From the NCBI GenBank assembly GCA_025055175.1, contig JANWYT010000001.1:1-64000 (forward strand): 64,000 nt of DNA. The letters run 5' to 3'. Both the position numbers and the translations under genes were made by a program. The notes under the pieces are model-generated. The model was given only the letters and a program-made list of their open reading frames with translations. It did no database searches and was not told where the DNA came from. Shown one piece after another: positions 28,077-37,255 of this stretch (position 1 is the stretch's first letter; the number at the start of each line of letters is the position of its first letter). Source of the stretch: Anaerolineae bacterium (GTDB lineage Bacteria > Chloroflexota > Anaerolineae > Aggregatilineales > Phototrophicaceae).

Positions 28077-29027
28077 ATGAGCTATTTCATCACAGGCGGG
28101 GCAGGCTTCGTCGGGAGTCATCTGGCAGAACGCCTGCTGGCGCGCGGTGAGCGCGTCATCATCTTGGATAACTTCAACGACTACTACGATCCTCAGGTCA
28201 AACGCGCCAACGTAGCCCGCCTCGGCCAACATCCACGACTGAGCGTGGTCGAAGGCGATGTTCGCGACGCTGAAGGTCTATTGCGCCTGTTTGCCGAGCA
28301 TAGGGTGACCCATGTCGCTCACCTGGCGGCTATGGCTGGAGTGCGTTCTAGCGTGACACAAGTGCCGCTCTACATGGAAGTCAACACCATTGGTTCGATG
28401 AACGTCTTACGGGCTGCCCAAGCGACGGGCGCGCATGTTGTCCTGGCCTCCACCTCATCGGTCTACGGCGCGACGAGGCAGCTTCCGTTCACCGAGACGG
28501 ACAGCGCCGACAGGCCTTTGGCGGCTTATCCGGCTAGCAAGCGCGCCGCCGAAATTCTGGCTCACACCTACTACCACCTGCATGGCCTGAACGTCACAGT
28601 GCTGCGCTTCTTCAACGTCTATGGGCCTGCCGGCAGGCCCGACATGATGCCTATGAAGCTCATGGAAGCAGCTATCAGCGGCGCGCCGATCACTGTCTTC
28701 GGCGATGGCAGCTTAGCTCGTGACTGGACGTACATCGACGACACCATCAGCGGCGTCGTCGCAGCTTTGGACAAGCCGCTGGGCTATGAGGTCATCAACC
28801 TCGGCGTAGGCAGTCCTATCAGCCTGCGCCAGTTCATCGATCTGGTTGAGGAACTGAGTGGACGCCGAATCAATCGCGTCAGCGCGCCGACCCCGCTCAG
28901 TGAGCCGCCCATCACCTTCTGCAACAATCAGAAGGCCCGCGCTCTGCTGGGTTTTGCCCCATCCATCAGCGTGCAAGACGGCATGGCCCGCACCTGGGCC
29001 TGGTTTCGGGCCTTTCGTGGACTATGA
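28077..29027 (+). CDS. NAD-dependent sugar-nucleotide epimerase (GalE / UDP-glucuronate 4-epimerase type)
   Basis: This 316-residue extended SDR starts MSYFITGGAGFVGSHLAERL (Rossmann GxxGxxG). It has DNFNDYYDPQVKRANV, a run characteristic of UDP-glucuronate 4-epimerases, HLAAMAGVRSS, the catalytic Ser in STSSVYG, the YPASK (Tyr-x3-Lys) pair and LRFFNVYGPAGRPDM. It could be the epimerase that completes the Leloir pathway because it ends overlapping galK (6 bases, convergent). The DNFNDYYD run argues for UDP-glucuronate or a relaxed substrate range, so I leave the symbol open. Confidence 0.82.
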   Translation: MSYFITGGAGFVGSHLAERLLARGERVIILDNFNDYYDPQVKRANVARLGQHPRLSVVEGDVRDAEGLLRLFAEHRVTHVAHLAAMAGVRSSVTQVPLYMEVNTIGSMNVLRAAQATGAHVVLASTSSVYGATRQLPFTETDSADRPLAAYPASKRAAEILAHTYYHLHGLNVTVLRFFNVYGPAGRPDMMPMKLMEAAISGAPITVFGDGSLARDWTYIDDTISGVVAALDKPLGYEVINLGVGSPISLRQFIDLVEELSGRRINRVSAPTPLSEPPITFCNNQKARALLGFAPSISVQDGMARTWAWFRAFRGL

Positions 29028-30173
29028 TCGACTCACGATCTGTGCGCCGTCGCTGGGCTGGCAAACGTAGGCTGTGGGCTTAGGGAAGGGCGAAGCAGCG
29101 CCGTAGGCTGCTTCCACGTGTGCTACGAAAGCTTCAGCTTGAGCGGCGCGCACCAGAGCCACCGCACACCCTCCGAAGCCAGCGCCGGTCATGCGCGCGC
29201 CGAAACAGGCTTCATGTTGGCCTGCCACTTCGACTACTTGGTTCAGAGCGGGACTGCTGACTTCGAAATCGTCGCGCAAGCTAACATGACTGGCGTTCAT
29301 CAGCAGGCCTAGTTGGACGGGATCGGCAGCGCGCATAGCTTCCAGCGCTCGCAGGGTGCGTGCGTTCTCGCTGATGACGTGGCGCGCACGGCGCACGATC
29401 AGCCTATCTAGGTCAGCGCTAGCTGCTTCAAGCTGGGCCATTGTGACATCGCGCAGCACGCGCTGTCCGAAGTGAGCGGCAGCGGCTTCGCATTGAGCGC
29501 GCCGCTCATTGTATGACGAATCGACCAGGCCGCGCCGCGTATTGGTGTCTAGCACCACGACCACCGTCTCAGGGGGCAAGGGCGCAGGAGTTGATTCTAG
29601 GGTGCGACAATCGATCAGCAGGGCATGGCCTGCCAAGCCCACCGCGCTGATCATCTGATCCATGATCCCGCACTGCACGCCCACCCACTGGTTTTCGGCC
29701 TGTTGAGCCAGCAGAGCCATGCGCGGCCCATCCCAGCCATAGCCGCTGGCTGCTTGGAAGGCGCGCGCAATGGCCAGCTCCAGCGCTGCAGACGAAGATA
29801 GGCCGGCGCCAATCGGCACGTCGCCTTGCATGACGCCTTCCCAGCCTTGCAAGATGTGTCCCGCCTGCTGCACGGCCCAGGCTACGCCTTTCACGTATTC
29901 GGCGGGGCTGTTAGCTCCTTTGTGCAGCTCATCCAGGCTGAAGTCGATGGGCGTGTCGAAGTCTAGTGACTCGACGTGGACGCGGCGATCAGCGCGGGGG
30001 CGCAGAGCCACCCATACGGCGCGATCAATCGCCATCGGCAAGACGAAGCCTTCGTTGTAATCGGTGTGTTCGCCGATGAGGTTAACGCGGCCTGGAGCGC
30101 GCACTACAAAGGCGGGGGGCTGGCCGAAGTGTTCCTCGAAGCGAGCGATTACGCGCTGCTGCACACGGTTCAT
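29022..30173 (-). CDS. galK: Galactokinase
   Basis: This 383-residue GHMP kinase phosphorylates galactose at C1. Signatures: [20 protein letters not shown] (galactokinase signature), the ATP-binding [43 protein letters not shown] with the catalytic Asp, and the C-terminal [15 protein letters not shown]. Length is typical (about 380-390). The GTG four codons upstream is an alternative start; I chose the ATG giving MNRVQQRVI. It lies 22 bases after galT on the same strand, and its 3' end overlaps the convergent epimerase gene. Confidence 0.95.
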   Translation of the reverse strand: MNRVQQRVIARFEEHFGQPPAFVVRAPGRVNLIGEHTDYNEGFVLPMAIDRAVWVALRPRADRRVHVESLDFDTPIDFSLDELHKGANSPAEYVKGVAWAVQQAGHILQGWEGVMQGDVPIGAGLSSSAALELAIARAFQAASGYGWDGPRMALLAQQAENQWVGVQCGIMDQMISAVGLAGHALLIDCRTLESTPAPLPPETVVVVLDTNTRRGLVDSSYNERRAQCEAAAAHFGQRVLRDVTMAQLEAASADLDRLIVRRARHVISENARTLRALEAMRAADPVQLGLLMNASHVSLRDDFEVSSPALNQVVEVAGQHEACFGARMTGAGFGGCAVALVRAAQAEAFVAHVEAAYGAASPFPKPTAYVCQPSDGAQIVSRS

Positions 30174-30195
30174 GGGCTTTCTCACAGGCTAGGAT

Positions 30196-31227
30196 TCAGG
30201 CACGATAGAGCGTATCAGGCAGAGAGCGCAGCCGCTCGGCGGCTTGCTCTGGCGTCAAGTCGCGTTGCCCCTCAGAGAGCAGCTCATAGCTAGCGACGAA
30301 TTTCTTGATGGTAGCGCTGCGCAGCAAGGGCGGGTAGTAATGCAAGTGCAGCTGCCAATGATCGTTGGGCTGACCATTGAAGGGCCGGCCGTGCCAGCCG
30401 CTGCCGTAGGCGAAGGGCGCTTGGAACAGGTTGTCGTAGCGCGTGTGCAGTCGCTTAAGGACGTCGGCCAGGCCGTCGCGCTGTGCGTCGTCCAGGTCAG
30501 GCAGGTGTCGGACGTGGCGGCGTGGCAGCAGCAGCGTCTCGAAGGGCCAATAAGCCCAAAATGGTACGAGGGCTACCCAGGTTTCGTTGGCGATGACCAC
30601 GCGCTCATCGCGGCGCAGCTCTTCTTCTAAATAGTCCAGCAGCAGAGGGCGGCCGTGTGCGGCGTAATAGGCCGCCTGCTGGCGGTCTTCTGTCGCGGGC
30701 ATGTTGGGCATGAAGTCGCTGGCCCAGATTTGCCCGTGTGGGTGCGGGTTGCTCGTCCCCATGATCGCTCCTTTGGTCTCAAAGACCTGCACCCACTGGT
30801 ACTGAGTCGCGAGTTCCGTCACCTGTTCGCCCCACATATCGACGACTCGGCGCAAGTCAGGCAGGGGCATGTCGGCCAGCGTCCAGTCGTGGCGCGGGCT
30901 GAAGCACAGGACGCGGCATGTGCCGCGCACGCTCTCTAGGCGGAATAGAGGATCGACGCTCAGCTCAGACGCGGGGCAATCGGGCAGAAGGGCGGCAAAG
31001 TCGTTGGTGAAGACGAAAGTATGCTCGTAAGCGGGGTTGTGTTCGCCGTTGGCGCGCACATTGCCGGGGCAGAGGTAGCACTGAGGGTCGTACTGCGGAC
31101 GCGAATCGACAGCGGGCTGTTCGACTTGGCCCTGCCAGGGGCGCTTCATACGGTGAGGCGAGACCAAGATGTACTCGCCCATGAGCGGATTGTAACGACG
31201 GTGTGGATGGTCTTTGGGATCGAACAT
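30196..31227 (-). CDS. galT: Galactose-1-phosphate uridylyltransferase
   Basis: This 343-residue HIT-superfamily enzyme exchanges UMP between UDP-glucose and galactose 1-phosphate. It shows [20 protein letters not shown], the zinc-binding [12 protein letters not shown], the active-site [14 protein letters not shown] (HPH, nucleophile His) and [10 protein letters not shown]. Length agrees with class I GalT (about 350). It starts 15 bases after the GH36 stop and precedes galK, placing the Leloir enzymes at the end of the galactoside cluster. Confidence 0.96.
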   Translation of the reverse strand: MFDPKDHPHRRYNPLMGEYILVSPHRMKRPWQGQVEQPAVDSRPQYDPQCYLCPGNVRANGEHNPAYEHTFVFTNDFAALLPDCPASELSVDPLFRLESVRGTCRVLCFSPRHDWTLADMPLPDLRRVVDMWGEQVTELATQYQWVQVFETKGAIMGTSNPHPHGQIWASDFMPNMPATEDRQQAAYYAAHGRPLLLDYLEEELRRDERVVIANETWVALVPFWAYWPFETLLLPRRHVRHLPDLDDAQRDGLADVLKRLHTRYDNLFQAPFAYGSGWHGRPFNGQPNDHWQLHLHYYPPLLRSATIKKFVASYELLSEGQRDLTPEQAAERLRSLPDTLYRA

Positions 31228-31242
31228 GTTTCACTCGGCGGG

Positions 31243-33339
31243 CTAATCGATTCGTTTCAGGCGCAACAGGCGGCTCTCGAAATTGTCCAAACTGAGCAGC
31301 GCGTCGCTGTGCATCCAGGCGGCGCCGCTCTTCTCACCCAAGCCGTCCAGGCGGTAGCGCGCTTCGGGGATGAGACCGCGCAAGCGCAGAGCAGTGGGCA
31401 AGGTGGGAGACGGGGCGTAAGTGCGGTAGACGAACAGCACACCTTCATCAGCTCGATCGTCCAAGACGAGTAGGGCGCTCGTGGTGGCAGGCGGTTGCGC
31501 GCTGAGCAAGCGGTACACTTTGCCGCGCTGGATGATTGGACGGAGCTGCTTGTACTGCGCGATGAGGCGCTTAGCTAAGGCCTTCTGGCTGTCGTTCCAG
31601 CGGGTGATGTTTGCGCCAATGCCCAGCACCCCTGCCATGCTCACATGAAAGCGGAGAGTCAGGGGTAGGTAGGGCGCGCCCATATCCGTCACCCACGACT
31701 CCAGAGTATTGAGCGGGAAGACGTAACTGTACGAGTCCTGCATAGGAAGGCGGCGCGTGGGATCGGTGTTGTCGCTGATCCAAGCCTGATCGGCCAGGGT
31801 GAGCATGGCAGCATCGACTCGACCACCGCCGCCGCTGCACGTCTGCCAGGTGACGTGCGGGAACTGGCGGGCTAAGCCCCCCCACAGTTCATATAGGCCG
31901 TCGGTGTAAGCTACCCAGATTTGACGTGCGTCGCCTTGTGGCGGGCCATCCGCTCCCCAGCCGACTTCGCTGGCGTTGCGATTCATGTCCCACTTGATGA
32001 AGTCGATGGCGTTCTCTCGTAGGAGGCGCGACAAAGCATCCATGAGATGCTGACGCACGTCGGCGCGAGCTAGGTTGAGGATGAGTTGATTGCGCGCGGT
32101 CGTGCGCGGACGATTGGGGAAGTGCAGCACCCAATCAGGATGTTGGCGGTACAGGTCGCTGTCGGGGTTGACCATCTCTGGCTCTACCCACAAGCCGAAG
32201 TCCATGCCCAGGTTCTTCACGTGGTCGATGAGTGGCTTTAGCCCATCAGGGAATTTCTGCGGGTCGGGAGTCCAGTCGCCTAGGCCGGCGTTGTCATAGA
32301 GGCGGCCCTTGAACCATCCGTCATCCATGACGAACAACTCCACCCCCAACTCAGCGGCTAGTTCAGCGTAATGCTTCTGCGATTCCACGTCCACTGCGAA
32401 GTAGCTCACTTCCCAGGAGTTGAAGAGAACTTTGCGCGGTGCGTTGGGGTTGGGCAGTCGTGCGCGGATGAGTTCATGCAGGTTGCGACTGGCCTGGCCA
32501 AAGCCCGCCGCGCTATAGCCGCCGAAGCAGGAGGGCAGGCGGAAGGTCTGGCCTGCGCTCAGCTCCCAGGCGAAGTCCCAGTCGTTGATCCCCAGCGAGA
32601 GGCGCGTGCTGCCGAAATCGGTCACCTCCGCGCATAGCTTCCAATTGCCGCTGTAGGCCAGCGTGCCGAACCACACCTCGCCCTGGTCTTCATCGGCCGT
32701 TCCTCGATCTAAGAAGAAAGAAGGATGGTGATGATGGCTAGTGGTGAGCCTGCGGCTCTCCAGCACCTTGACGCCGTGCGCCAACGGCTCGCGGCGCAGA
32801 ATGAACTCGTCGTTCCAGCGACCTGTGAAGTGCGTCAAACGGTATGCATCGCCGTAGGGCAAATGCCACTGAGCGCTGAAGGCGCGTTCCAGCGTGGCTT
32901 GGCCTCGATCACAGCGGATGAAGCCACCGCGTTCGATGATGTCGCAAGCTTCGTGAGCTGTGTATTCCAGATGAGCTTCTAGCCCATAGGTTGGGTCGTG
33001 CAGGCGCACGATCAGCTTGCAGCTCTGGGCGTCGACTTCGACTTGGGCGAAGCTCAGCCAGCAATCACGAACGCCGTCGGCGAAGCTCACCTTCAGACAT
33101 GGCTCGGTGTATTTCAAGCCGCCGCCATACGCGGGATATTCCTCGCGCCACAGATGACCAGGCCCATTGAACGAAGCATAGCCCTCGCTGCGGGGCGGCA
33201 TAGGGTAATCGCTCGGATGAGGCAGGCGCGCGCCCCAGTACGTATGCACCAGCGCACCTTGGTCGTTGAGGGCCAGAGCGTAGGCCGTGTTTTTCGTCTC
33301 CAGCACCCAGGCAGTTTCGCTGATGGCATGGATGGGCAT
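31243..33339 (-). CDS. Alpha-galactosidase, GH36
   Basis: This 698-residue retaining glycosidase removes alpha-linked galactose, for example from raffinose or melibiose. The GH36 core is clear: VLFNSWEVSYFAVD, VMDDGWFKGR, LGMDFGLWVEPEMVNPDSDL, FIKWDMNR with nucleophile D451, CSGGGGRVDAAML and WISDNTDPTRR with acid/base D523. Length is close to bacterial group I enzymes (about 730). There is no signal peptide, so it acts inside the cell on imported sugar. I chose the ATG at 33339 with AGGA upstream; the longer frame adds ten residues. It lies between GH2 and galT in the galactoside cluster. Confidence 0.95.
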   Translation of the reverse strand: MPIHAISETAWVLETKNTAYALALNDQGALVHTYWGARLPHPSDYPMPPRSEGYASFNGPGHLWREEYPAYGGGLKYTEPCLKVSFADGVRDCWLSFAQVEVDAQSCKLIVRLHDPTYGLEAHLEYTAHEACDIIERGGFIRCDRGQATLERAFSAQWHLPYGDAYRLTHFTGRWNDEFILRREPLAHGVKVLESRRLTTSHHHHPSFFLDRGTADEDQGEVWFGTLAYSGNWKLCAEVTDFGSTRLSLGINDWDFAWELSAGQTFRLPSCFGGYSAAGFGQASRNLHELIRARLPNPNAPRKVLFNSWEVSYFAVDVESQKHYAELAAELGVELFVMDDGWFKGRLYDNAGLGDWTPDPQKFPDGLKPLIDHVKNLGMDFGLWVEPEMVNPDSDLYRQHPDWVLHFPNRPRTTARNQLILNLARADVRQHLMDALSRLLRENAIDFIKWDMNRNASEVGWGADGPPQGDARQIWVAYTDGLYELWGGLARQFPHVTWQTCSGGGGRVDAAMLTLADQAWISDNTDPTRRLPMQDSYSYVFPLNTLESWVTDMGAPYLPLTLRFHVSMAGVLGIGANITRWNDSQKALAKRLIAQYKQLRPIIQRGKVYRLLSAQPPATTSALLVLDDRADEGVLFVYRTYAPSPTLPTALRLRGLIPEARYRLDGLGEKSGAAWMHSDALLSLDNFESRLLRLKRID

Positions 33340-33374
33340 GAGCGGTTTTCCTAGCGTGTCGTGTAACAAGAAGC

Positions 33375-35585
33375 TCAGCCGATACGGACGCGAATTTCAG
33401 CAGGCGGCAGGCGATCGGCCTGGGCGCGCACAACGGCGACTCCGCTAGTGTGGCCTGCTCTCAGGTAGAGGGCGGCTTGCCCGCCCACTAGGGGGAAGGG
33501 ATTGTCGCCGATCAGCTCTGCGCCTTGTGGGCCGTCCAGCGTCAGCGTGACCACCTTGACAGCGTAGGGCAAGGGATTACCGTAGGCGTCTGCGACTAGG
33601 AAAGCGACGCGCGTCATGTCGGCGCCATCGGCCAACAAGGCGTCATCATCAGCGCGCAGAATGAGCTGCTTGGGAGGCTGGGGCGCGCTGATAATTTGTT
33701 CAGCTACCTCCTGGCCGCCGATGAGGCCGACCACGCGCAGATCACCGTATGGATGAGCCAGCAGGGCGTCCAGGCCGTGCAGCCGAAAGGGCGGGTGAGG
33801 CAGGCCGGGGAATAGGTCATGGGCAGGCCTGAACGTGCCTTTCTTTCGGCCGCCGACGTAAGCCACGACTTCTTCGCAATTGCTGAAGACGTAGACAGGC
33901 TCAATCAGGCCTTCGCTCACGTCGCCCAAGCGCCAATTGCTGGCCACGCGCAAGACGACGCGCTGAGCAGCGTCTTGCTGGCTCTCATAGAAGAAGGCGG
34001 CAAATTTGGGCAAGCGCCAAATATCCATCACGCCGTGATAGCAAATGCGATCCCCAGCGCCGAATTCTTCGTGGGTGTTGTAATCGAAGGCGCACCAGCC
34101 AATCGCTCCGCTGACCCCACCGCTGCTGGCTGCACGCGCCTGGATTCTGGCATGGCGGCGCGCGTGTTCGACGCGGCGTTCCTCGTTGTCCCAGGTCTTG
34201 GTGGGGAACATGTGGCCGTTGAATTCTGTGACCAGGTGCGGCGTCACCTGCGGCTCTTGGATGTCGTTGCTGAAGTCGTTCAGCGTGTAGACGTCCTCTA
34301 GGAACTCGCTGCCCTGGAAGAAGCGCACTCCGCCAGTGGGCCGCGTCGGATCAAGCTGGCGGGCCAGCGCGTTAGTCTGCTCGTAGAAGTCGTGGTCGTC
34401 CCACGACTCGTTGATGCGCACCCCCCACATGATGATCGCTGGGTGGTTATAGTCGCGTTCGATCATAGCGCGCACGTCGCGCAAGCTGAGGGCCTTCCAA
34501 TCTGCGTCGCCAATATGCTGCCAGCCTGGTATCTCTTCGAAGACCAATAAGCCGATTTCGTCGCAGCGGTTCAGGAAGTGAGGCGACTGCGGATAATGCG
34601 AAGTGCGCACGATGTTGCAGCCTAATTCGTACTTCACGATATCGGCGTCGCGGCGCTGCAAGCGGGCTGGCGCTGCTGCCCCTATATAAGGAAAAGTCTG
34701 GTGACGATTCAGGCCACGCAATTGCAGACGCTGGCCGTTCAAGTAGAAGCCATCGTCTTTGAACTGGGCATGGCGGAAGCCGAAGCGCACCTGCACGCGG
34801 TCGTAGGCGTCCGTCGCGTCGCCCCAATCCAGGCTGAAGGTGGCCGTGTAGAGGCGCGGATCGTCTAGCGTCCATAAGGCAGGCTGAGGATGTGCGCCGC
34901 CGTCGCTCAGGTCGTCCAGCTCTATGCTGACTTCGGCCTTACCATGCGCAGGTATTGCTACGTCTACCGAGTCGCCGACGCTGTTGTTCTCGTCCACGTC
35001 AAACATGGCTGCCAAACTCACCGTCACTTCTTGGGCCTGCGTGTTGACCAGGTGAGCCGTCAACCGCAAGCGCAGCGACTTGCTCAGCACGTCCAGCGGA
35101 GTCGCGTAGGCGCGCTCAATGTAGACAGGATCGACGTAGCGCAGCCGCACATCGCGATAGATTCCGCCGAAGACCAAGTAGTCTACCGTATGGCCGAAAG
35201 GCGGTATATCGGCCCGCTCGCGGCTGTCTACGCTCACGCTCAGCAAGTTTTCGCCTTCACGCAAGTAGTCTGTGATGTCTAGGCTGAAAGGCGTGAAGCC
35301 ACCGCGATGTTCGGGGAAAGCATGGCCGTTGATGGACACGGTGGCTGCCAGCATGACGCCGTCGAAATCGACGAAGACGCGTCGTCCCTGGCGAGCTTCT
35401 GGCAAGACGAAGCGCTTGCGATAGGTGCTGATGAACTGATATTCGCGGTCATCGAAGTTGTGGTACGGGAAGCGCTTGTTGCTGTGCGGCAAGGTGACGA
35501 CTTCAAACGCCGAGTCGGCGACGTCGGAAGCTAACACTTGCGGAGCATAAAGCCACGAGTCGTTGAAGGGGAAGATGGCGCGCAT
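33375..35585 (-). CDS. Glycoside hydrolase family 2 protein, probable beta-galactosidase
   Basis: This 736-residue enzyme has the GH2 order: sugar-binding jelly roll (residues 1-170, with HTVDYLVFGGIYRDVRL), Ig-like domain, TIM barrel (about 270-560) and a C-terminal Ig/DUF4982-like domain. Catalytic residues: acid/base E393 in GVRINESWDD and nucleophile E454 in LVTEFNGHM. The RGLNRHQTFPYIG and VRTSHYPQSPHFLNRCDE motifs are typical of the family. No signal peptide is seen. With GH36, galT and galK downstream, beta-galactosidase is most likely; beta-glucuronidase or another GH2 activity cannot be excluded. GAGAAG precedes the ATG. Confidence 0.88.
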   Translation of the reverse strand: MRAIFPFNDSWLYAPQVLASDVADSAFEVVTLPHSNKRFPYHNFDDREYQFISTYRKRFVLPEARQGRRVFVDFDGVMLAATVSINGHAFPEHRGGFTPFSLDITDYLREGENLLSVSVDSRERADIPPFGHTVDYLVFGGIYRDVRLRYVDPVYIERAYATPLDVLSKSLRLRLTAHLVNTQAQEVTVSLAAMFDVDENNSVGDSVDVAIPAHGKAEVSIELDDLSDGGAHPQPALWTLDDPRLYTATFSLDWGDATDAYDRVQVRFGFRHAQFKDDGFYLNGQRLQLRGLNRHQTFPYIGAAAPARLQRRDADIVKYELGCNIVRTSHYPQSPHFLNRCDEIGLLVFEEIPGWQHIGDADWKALSLRDVRAMIERDYNHPAIIMWGVRINESWDDHDFYEQTNALARQLDPTRPTGGVRFFQGSEFLEDVYTLNDFSNDIQEPQVTPHLVTEFNGHMFPTKTWDNEERRVEHARRHARIQARAASSGGVSGAIGWCAFDYNTHEEFGAGDRICYHGVMDIWRLPKFAAFFYESQQDAAQRVVLRVASNWRLGDVSEGLIEPVYVFSNCEEVVAYVGGRKKGTFRPAHDLFPGLPHPPFRLHGLDALLAHPYGDLRVVGLIGGQEVAEQIISAPQPPKQLILRADDDALLADGADMTRVAFLVADAYGNPLPYAVKVVTLTLDGPQGAELIGDNPFPLVGGQAALYLRAGHTSGVAVVRAQADRLPPAEIRVRIG

Positions 35586-35753
35586 AGGGTGTGCTTCTCA
35601 TTCCGTTAGGTTGTGTCGCTCGCGTTGCGGCGTTCGGAGTGTGTTGATTTTGTAGACCAGCATAGTCGCTACAATGTCGGCGTTATGGACTTGCTTGCTC
35701 TGCGTTGGATGTTGCTCAAGAATTTCTGGGAGCTTGTTGCGTGCGTTCATGCT

Positions 35754-35775
35754 CTCGTCTGCGATTGCAGACGAG
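35754..35775. other. Perfect hairpin in the gap between permease and GH2 genes
   Basis: The 376-base gap 35586-35961 has no convincing gene. It contains CTCGTCTGC (35754-35762) and GCAGACGAG (35767-35775), a perfect 9-bp stem with a 4-base loop, flanked on both sides by CGTTCAT. No T-run is present. It may protect or process the mRNA between transporter and enzyme genes, or be a small mobile-repeat relic. On the minus strand TTGACT near 35923-35928 could belong to a promoter for the enzyme genes, but no good -10 box is paired with it. Confidence 0.5.
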
Positions 35776-35961
35776 CCGTTCATTGCTTCAACTTGGCGCA
35801 CAGCTTGAGCCATGAGGGGCTGTCTCAGCGCGCGCGGATGTGTTATCTATACGATGGTTCAGTCTATTCTGCGATTTGCTCATACGCTAAGACCATGGCG
35901 TCATCAGCTTGGCTCTTTCGTTCAGTCAAGAAATGCCGAGCGCGGGAATTTTCGTCTAAAC

Positions 35962-37236
35962 CTACCCTTTCAAGCCACTGGTGGCGATGCCTTCGATGAA
36001 GTAGCGCTGAGCGAAGATGAAGACGATCACCGGCGGTAGGATAGCGATGGCTGCGCCCGTCAAGACGAGGTTAGGACGATCAGCGAAGGTATTGCTGAGC
36101 TGGATGAGACCCAACGTCAAGACGTGGTTGTCTCTATTCCCTTCTCCAATGATGAGCAGCGGCCACAAGAAGCTGTTCCAAGCATATAAGAAGCTGAAGA
36201 TGGCCAGGCTGGCGATGGCCGGCGTGCTGAGCGGCACGAAGATTGTCCACAAGATGCGGAAGCGGCTGCATCCGTCCAGCAGCGCCGCTTCTTCAATCTC
36301 CTTAGGGATGGAGATGAAGAATTGGCGCATAAGGAACGTGCCGTAAGCTGTGAAAATCCAGGGGACGATCAGCGAGACGATACGATTCTGCCATTCCAGC
36401 AGCACCATCAGGCGGTAGATGGGGATAATTAGCACCACGAACGGGATCATGATGCTGCCCAGGTAAAGCAAGAAGAGCGTATCACGCCCCTTGAATTCGA
36501 TGCGGCTGAAGGCATAACCGCCAAAAATGCTGGTGACGAGCTGGCCGATGACCACCAGCACTGTGACCAACGTCGTGTTGACCAGCGCGCGGTCGAGGCG
36601 AATGCGCGCCGACGAGCCTTGTAGCAGGGGATCGTTCTCGGCGACTCGTGGATCGATAGGCAGGCCTAGCACAGCGTTGTAGTTCGTCACCTGGAATTCG
36701 ACGAATTCAGCGGCTTGAGCCGTGCGTTCGCTGGCGTAGGCGTAAACGCTGGGGTCTTCAGGATCGACGAATTTGTTCAAGCGTGGCGTGTTGACCAGCA
36801 GCAACCGCTGCGTCTGGCCGTCTACCTGCACCTCGTAAACGACTTGCGGCTCTGCGCCTGCTGGCGTCACTGTGTCGTCGGTCTTGCGCACTTCGTACAT
36901 AGGCGCTTGGGCAACGATTGGGCTAGTGCGCGGTCGCGCCGCGTTGAACAGCTCTGGCGTGGTGAATTGGCCCACTTCCACGCGCTCGTCGGTGATGACC
37001 AACTCGCGCACCTGGCCACCGATCTCAAAGCGGTAGAGGCGACGCATTTGTCCGTCAATTTCGATGCGCTCTGGGCTGTAAGGCAGTAGTCGTGGTGGAG
37101 AACGGAAGACGTCCGTCGAATTCTTGAACGACGTAGATACCATATAAAGGAAGGGGAAGAGCATGAACAGGGCAAAGCCCGTCAGCAAGGCATAGATCAG
37201 CAGGCGGCCGATATAAAATGAAGGGCTGTGACGCAT
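35962..37236 (-). CDS. CUT1 sugar ABC transporter permease (MalG type) with large extracytoplasmic insert
   Basis: This 424-residue membrane protein has the MalG-type layout: helix 1 (LLIYALLTGFALFMLFPFLY), then about 150 polar residues, then five helices containing the EAA loop EEAALLDGCSRFRILWTIFV and the C-terminal QRYFIEGIATSGLKG. Normal MalG-type permeases are about 280 residues. The insert between helices 1 and 2 is beta-rich in appearance, with similar strands (RIEIDGQMRRLYRFEIGGQV, YEVQVDGQTQRLLLV), and should face outside, where it could contact the binding protein. GGGAGAG precedes the ATG. It follows the MalF-type permease by 19 bases. No ATPase gene accompanies the pair. Confidence 0.9.
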   Translation of the reverse strand: MRHSPSFYIGRLLIYALLTGFALFMLFPFLYMVSTSFKNSTDVFRSPPRLLPYSPERIEIDGQMRRLYRFEIGGQVRELVITDERVEVGQFTTPELFNAARPRTSPIVAQAPMYEVRKTDDTVTPAGAEPQVVYEVQVDGQTQRLLLVNTPRLNKFVDPEDPSVYAYASERTAQAAEFVEFQVTNYNAVLGLPIDPRVAENDPLLQGSSARIRLDRALVNTTLVTVLVVIGQLVTSIFGGYAFSRIEFKGRDTLFLLYLGSIMIPFVVLIIPIYRLMVLLEWQNRIVSLIVPWIFTAYGTFLMRQFFISIPKEIEEAALLDGCSRFRILWTIFVPLSTPAIASLAIFSFLYAWNSFLWPLLIIGEGNRDNHVLTLGLIQLSNTFADRPNLVLTGAAIAILPPVIVFIFAQRYFIEGIATSGLKG

Positions 37237-37255
37237 GGTGGTCTCTCTCCCTGGA

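Noticed and set aside
35613-35999. Possible 128-residue protein in the gap before the MalG-type gene
   Set aside because: It has Cys- and Trp-rich random composition, no ribosome site and overlaps the permease gene end.
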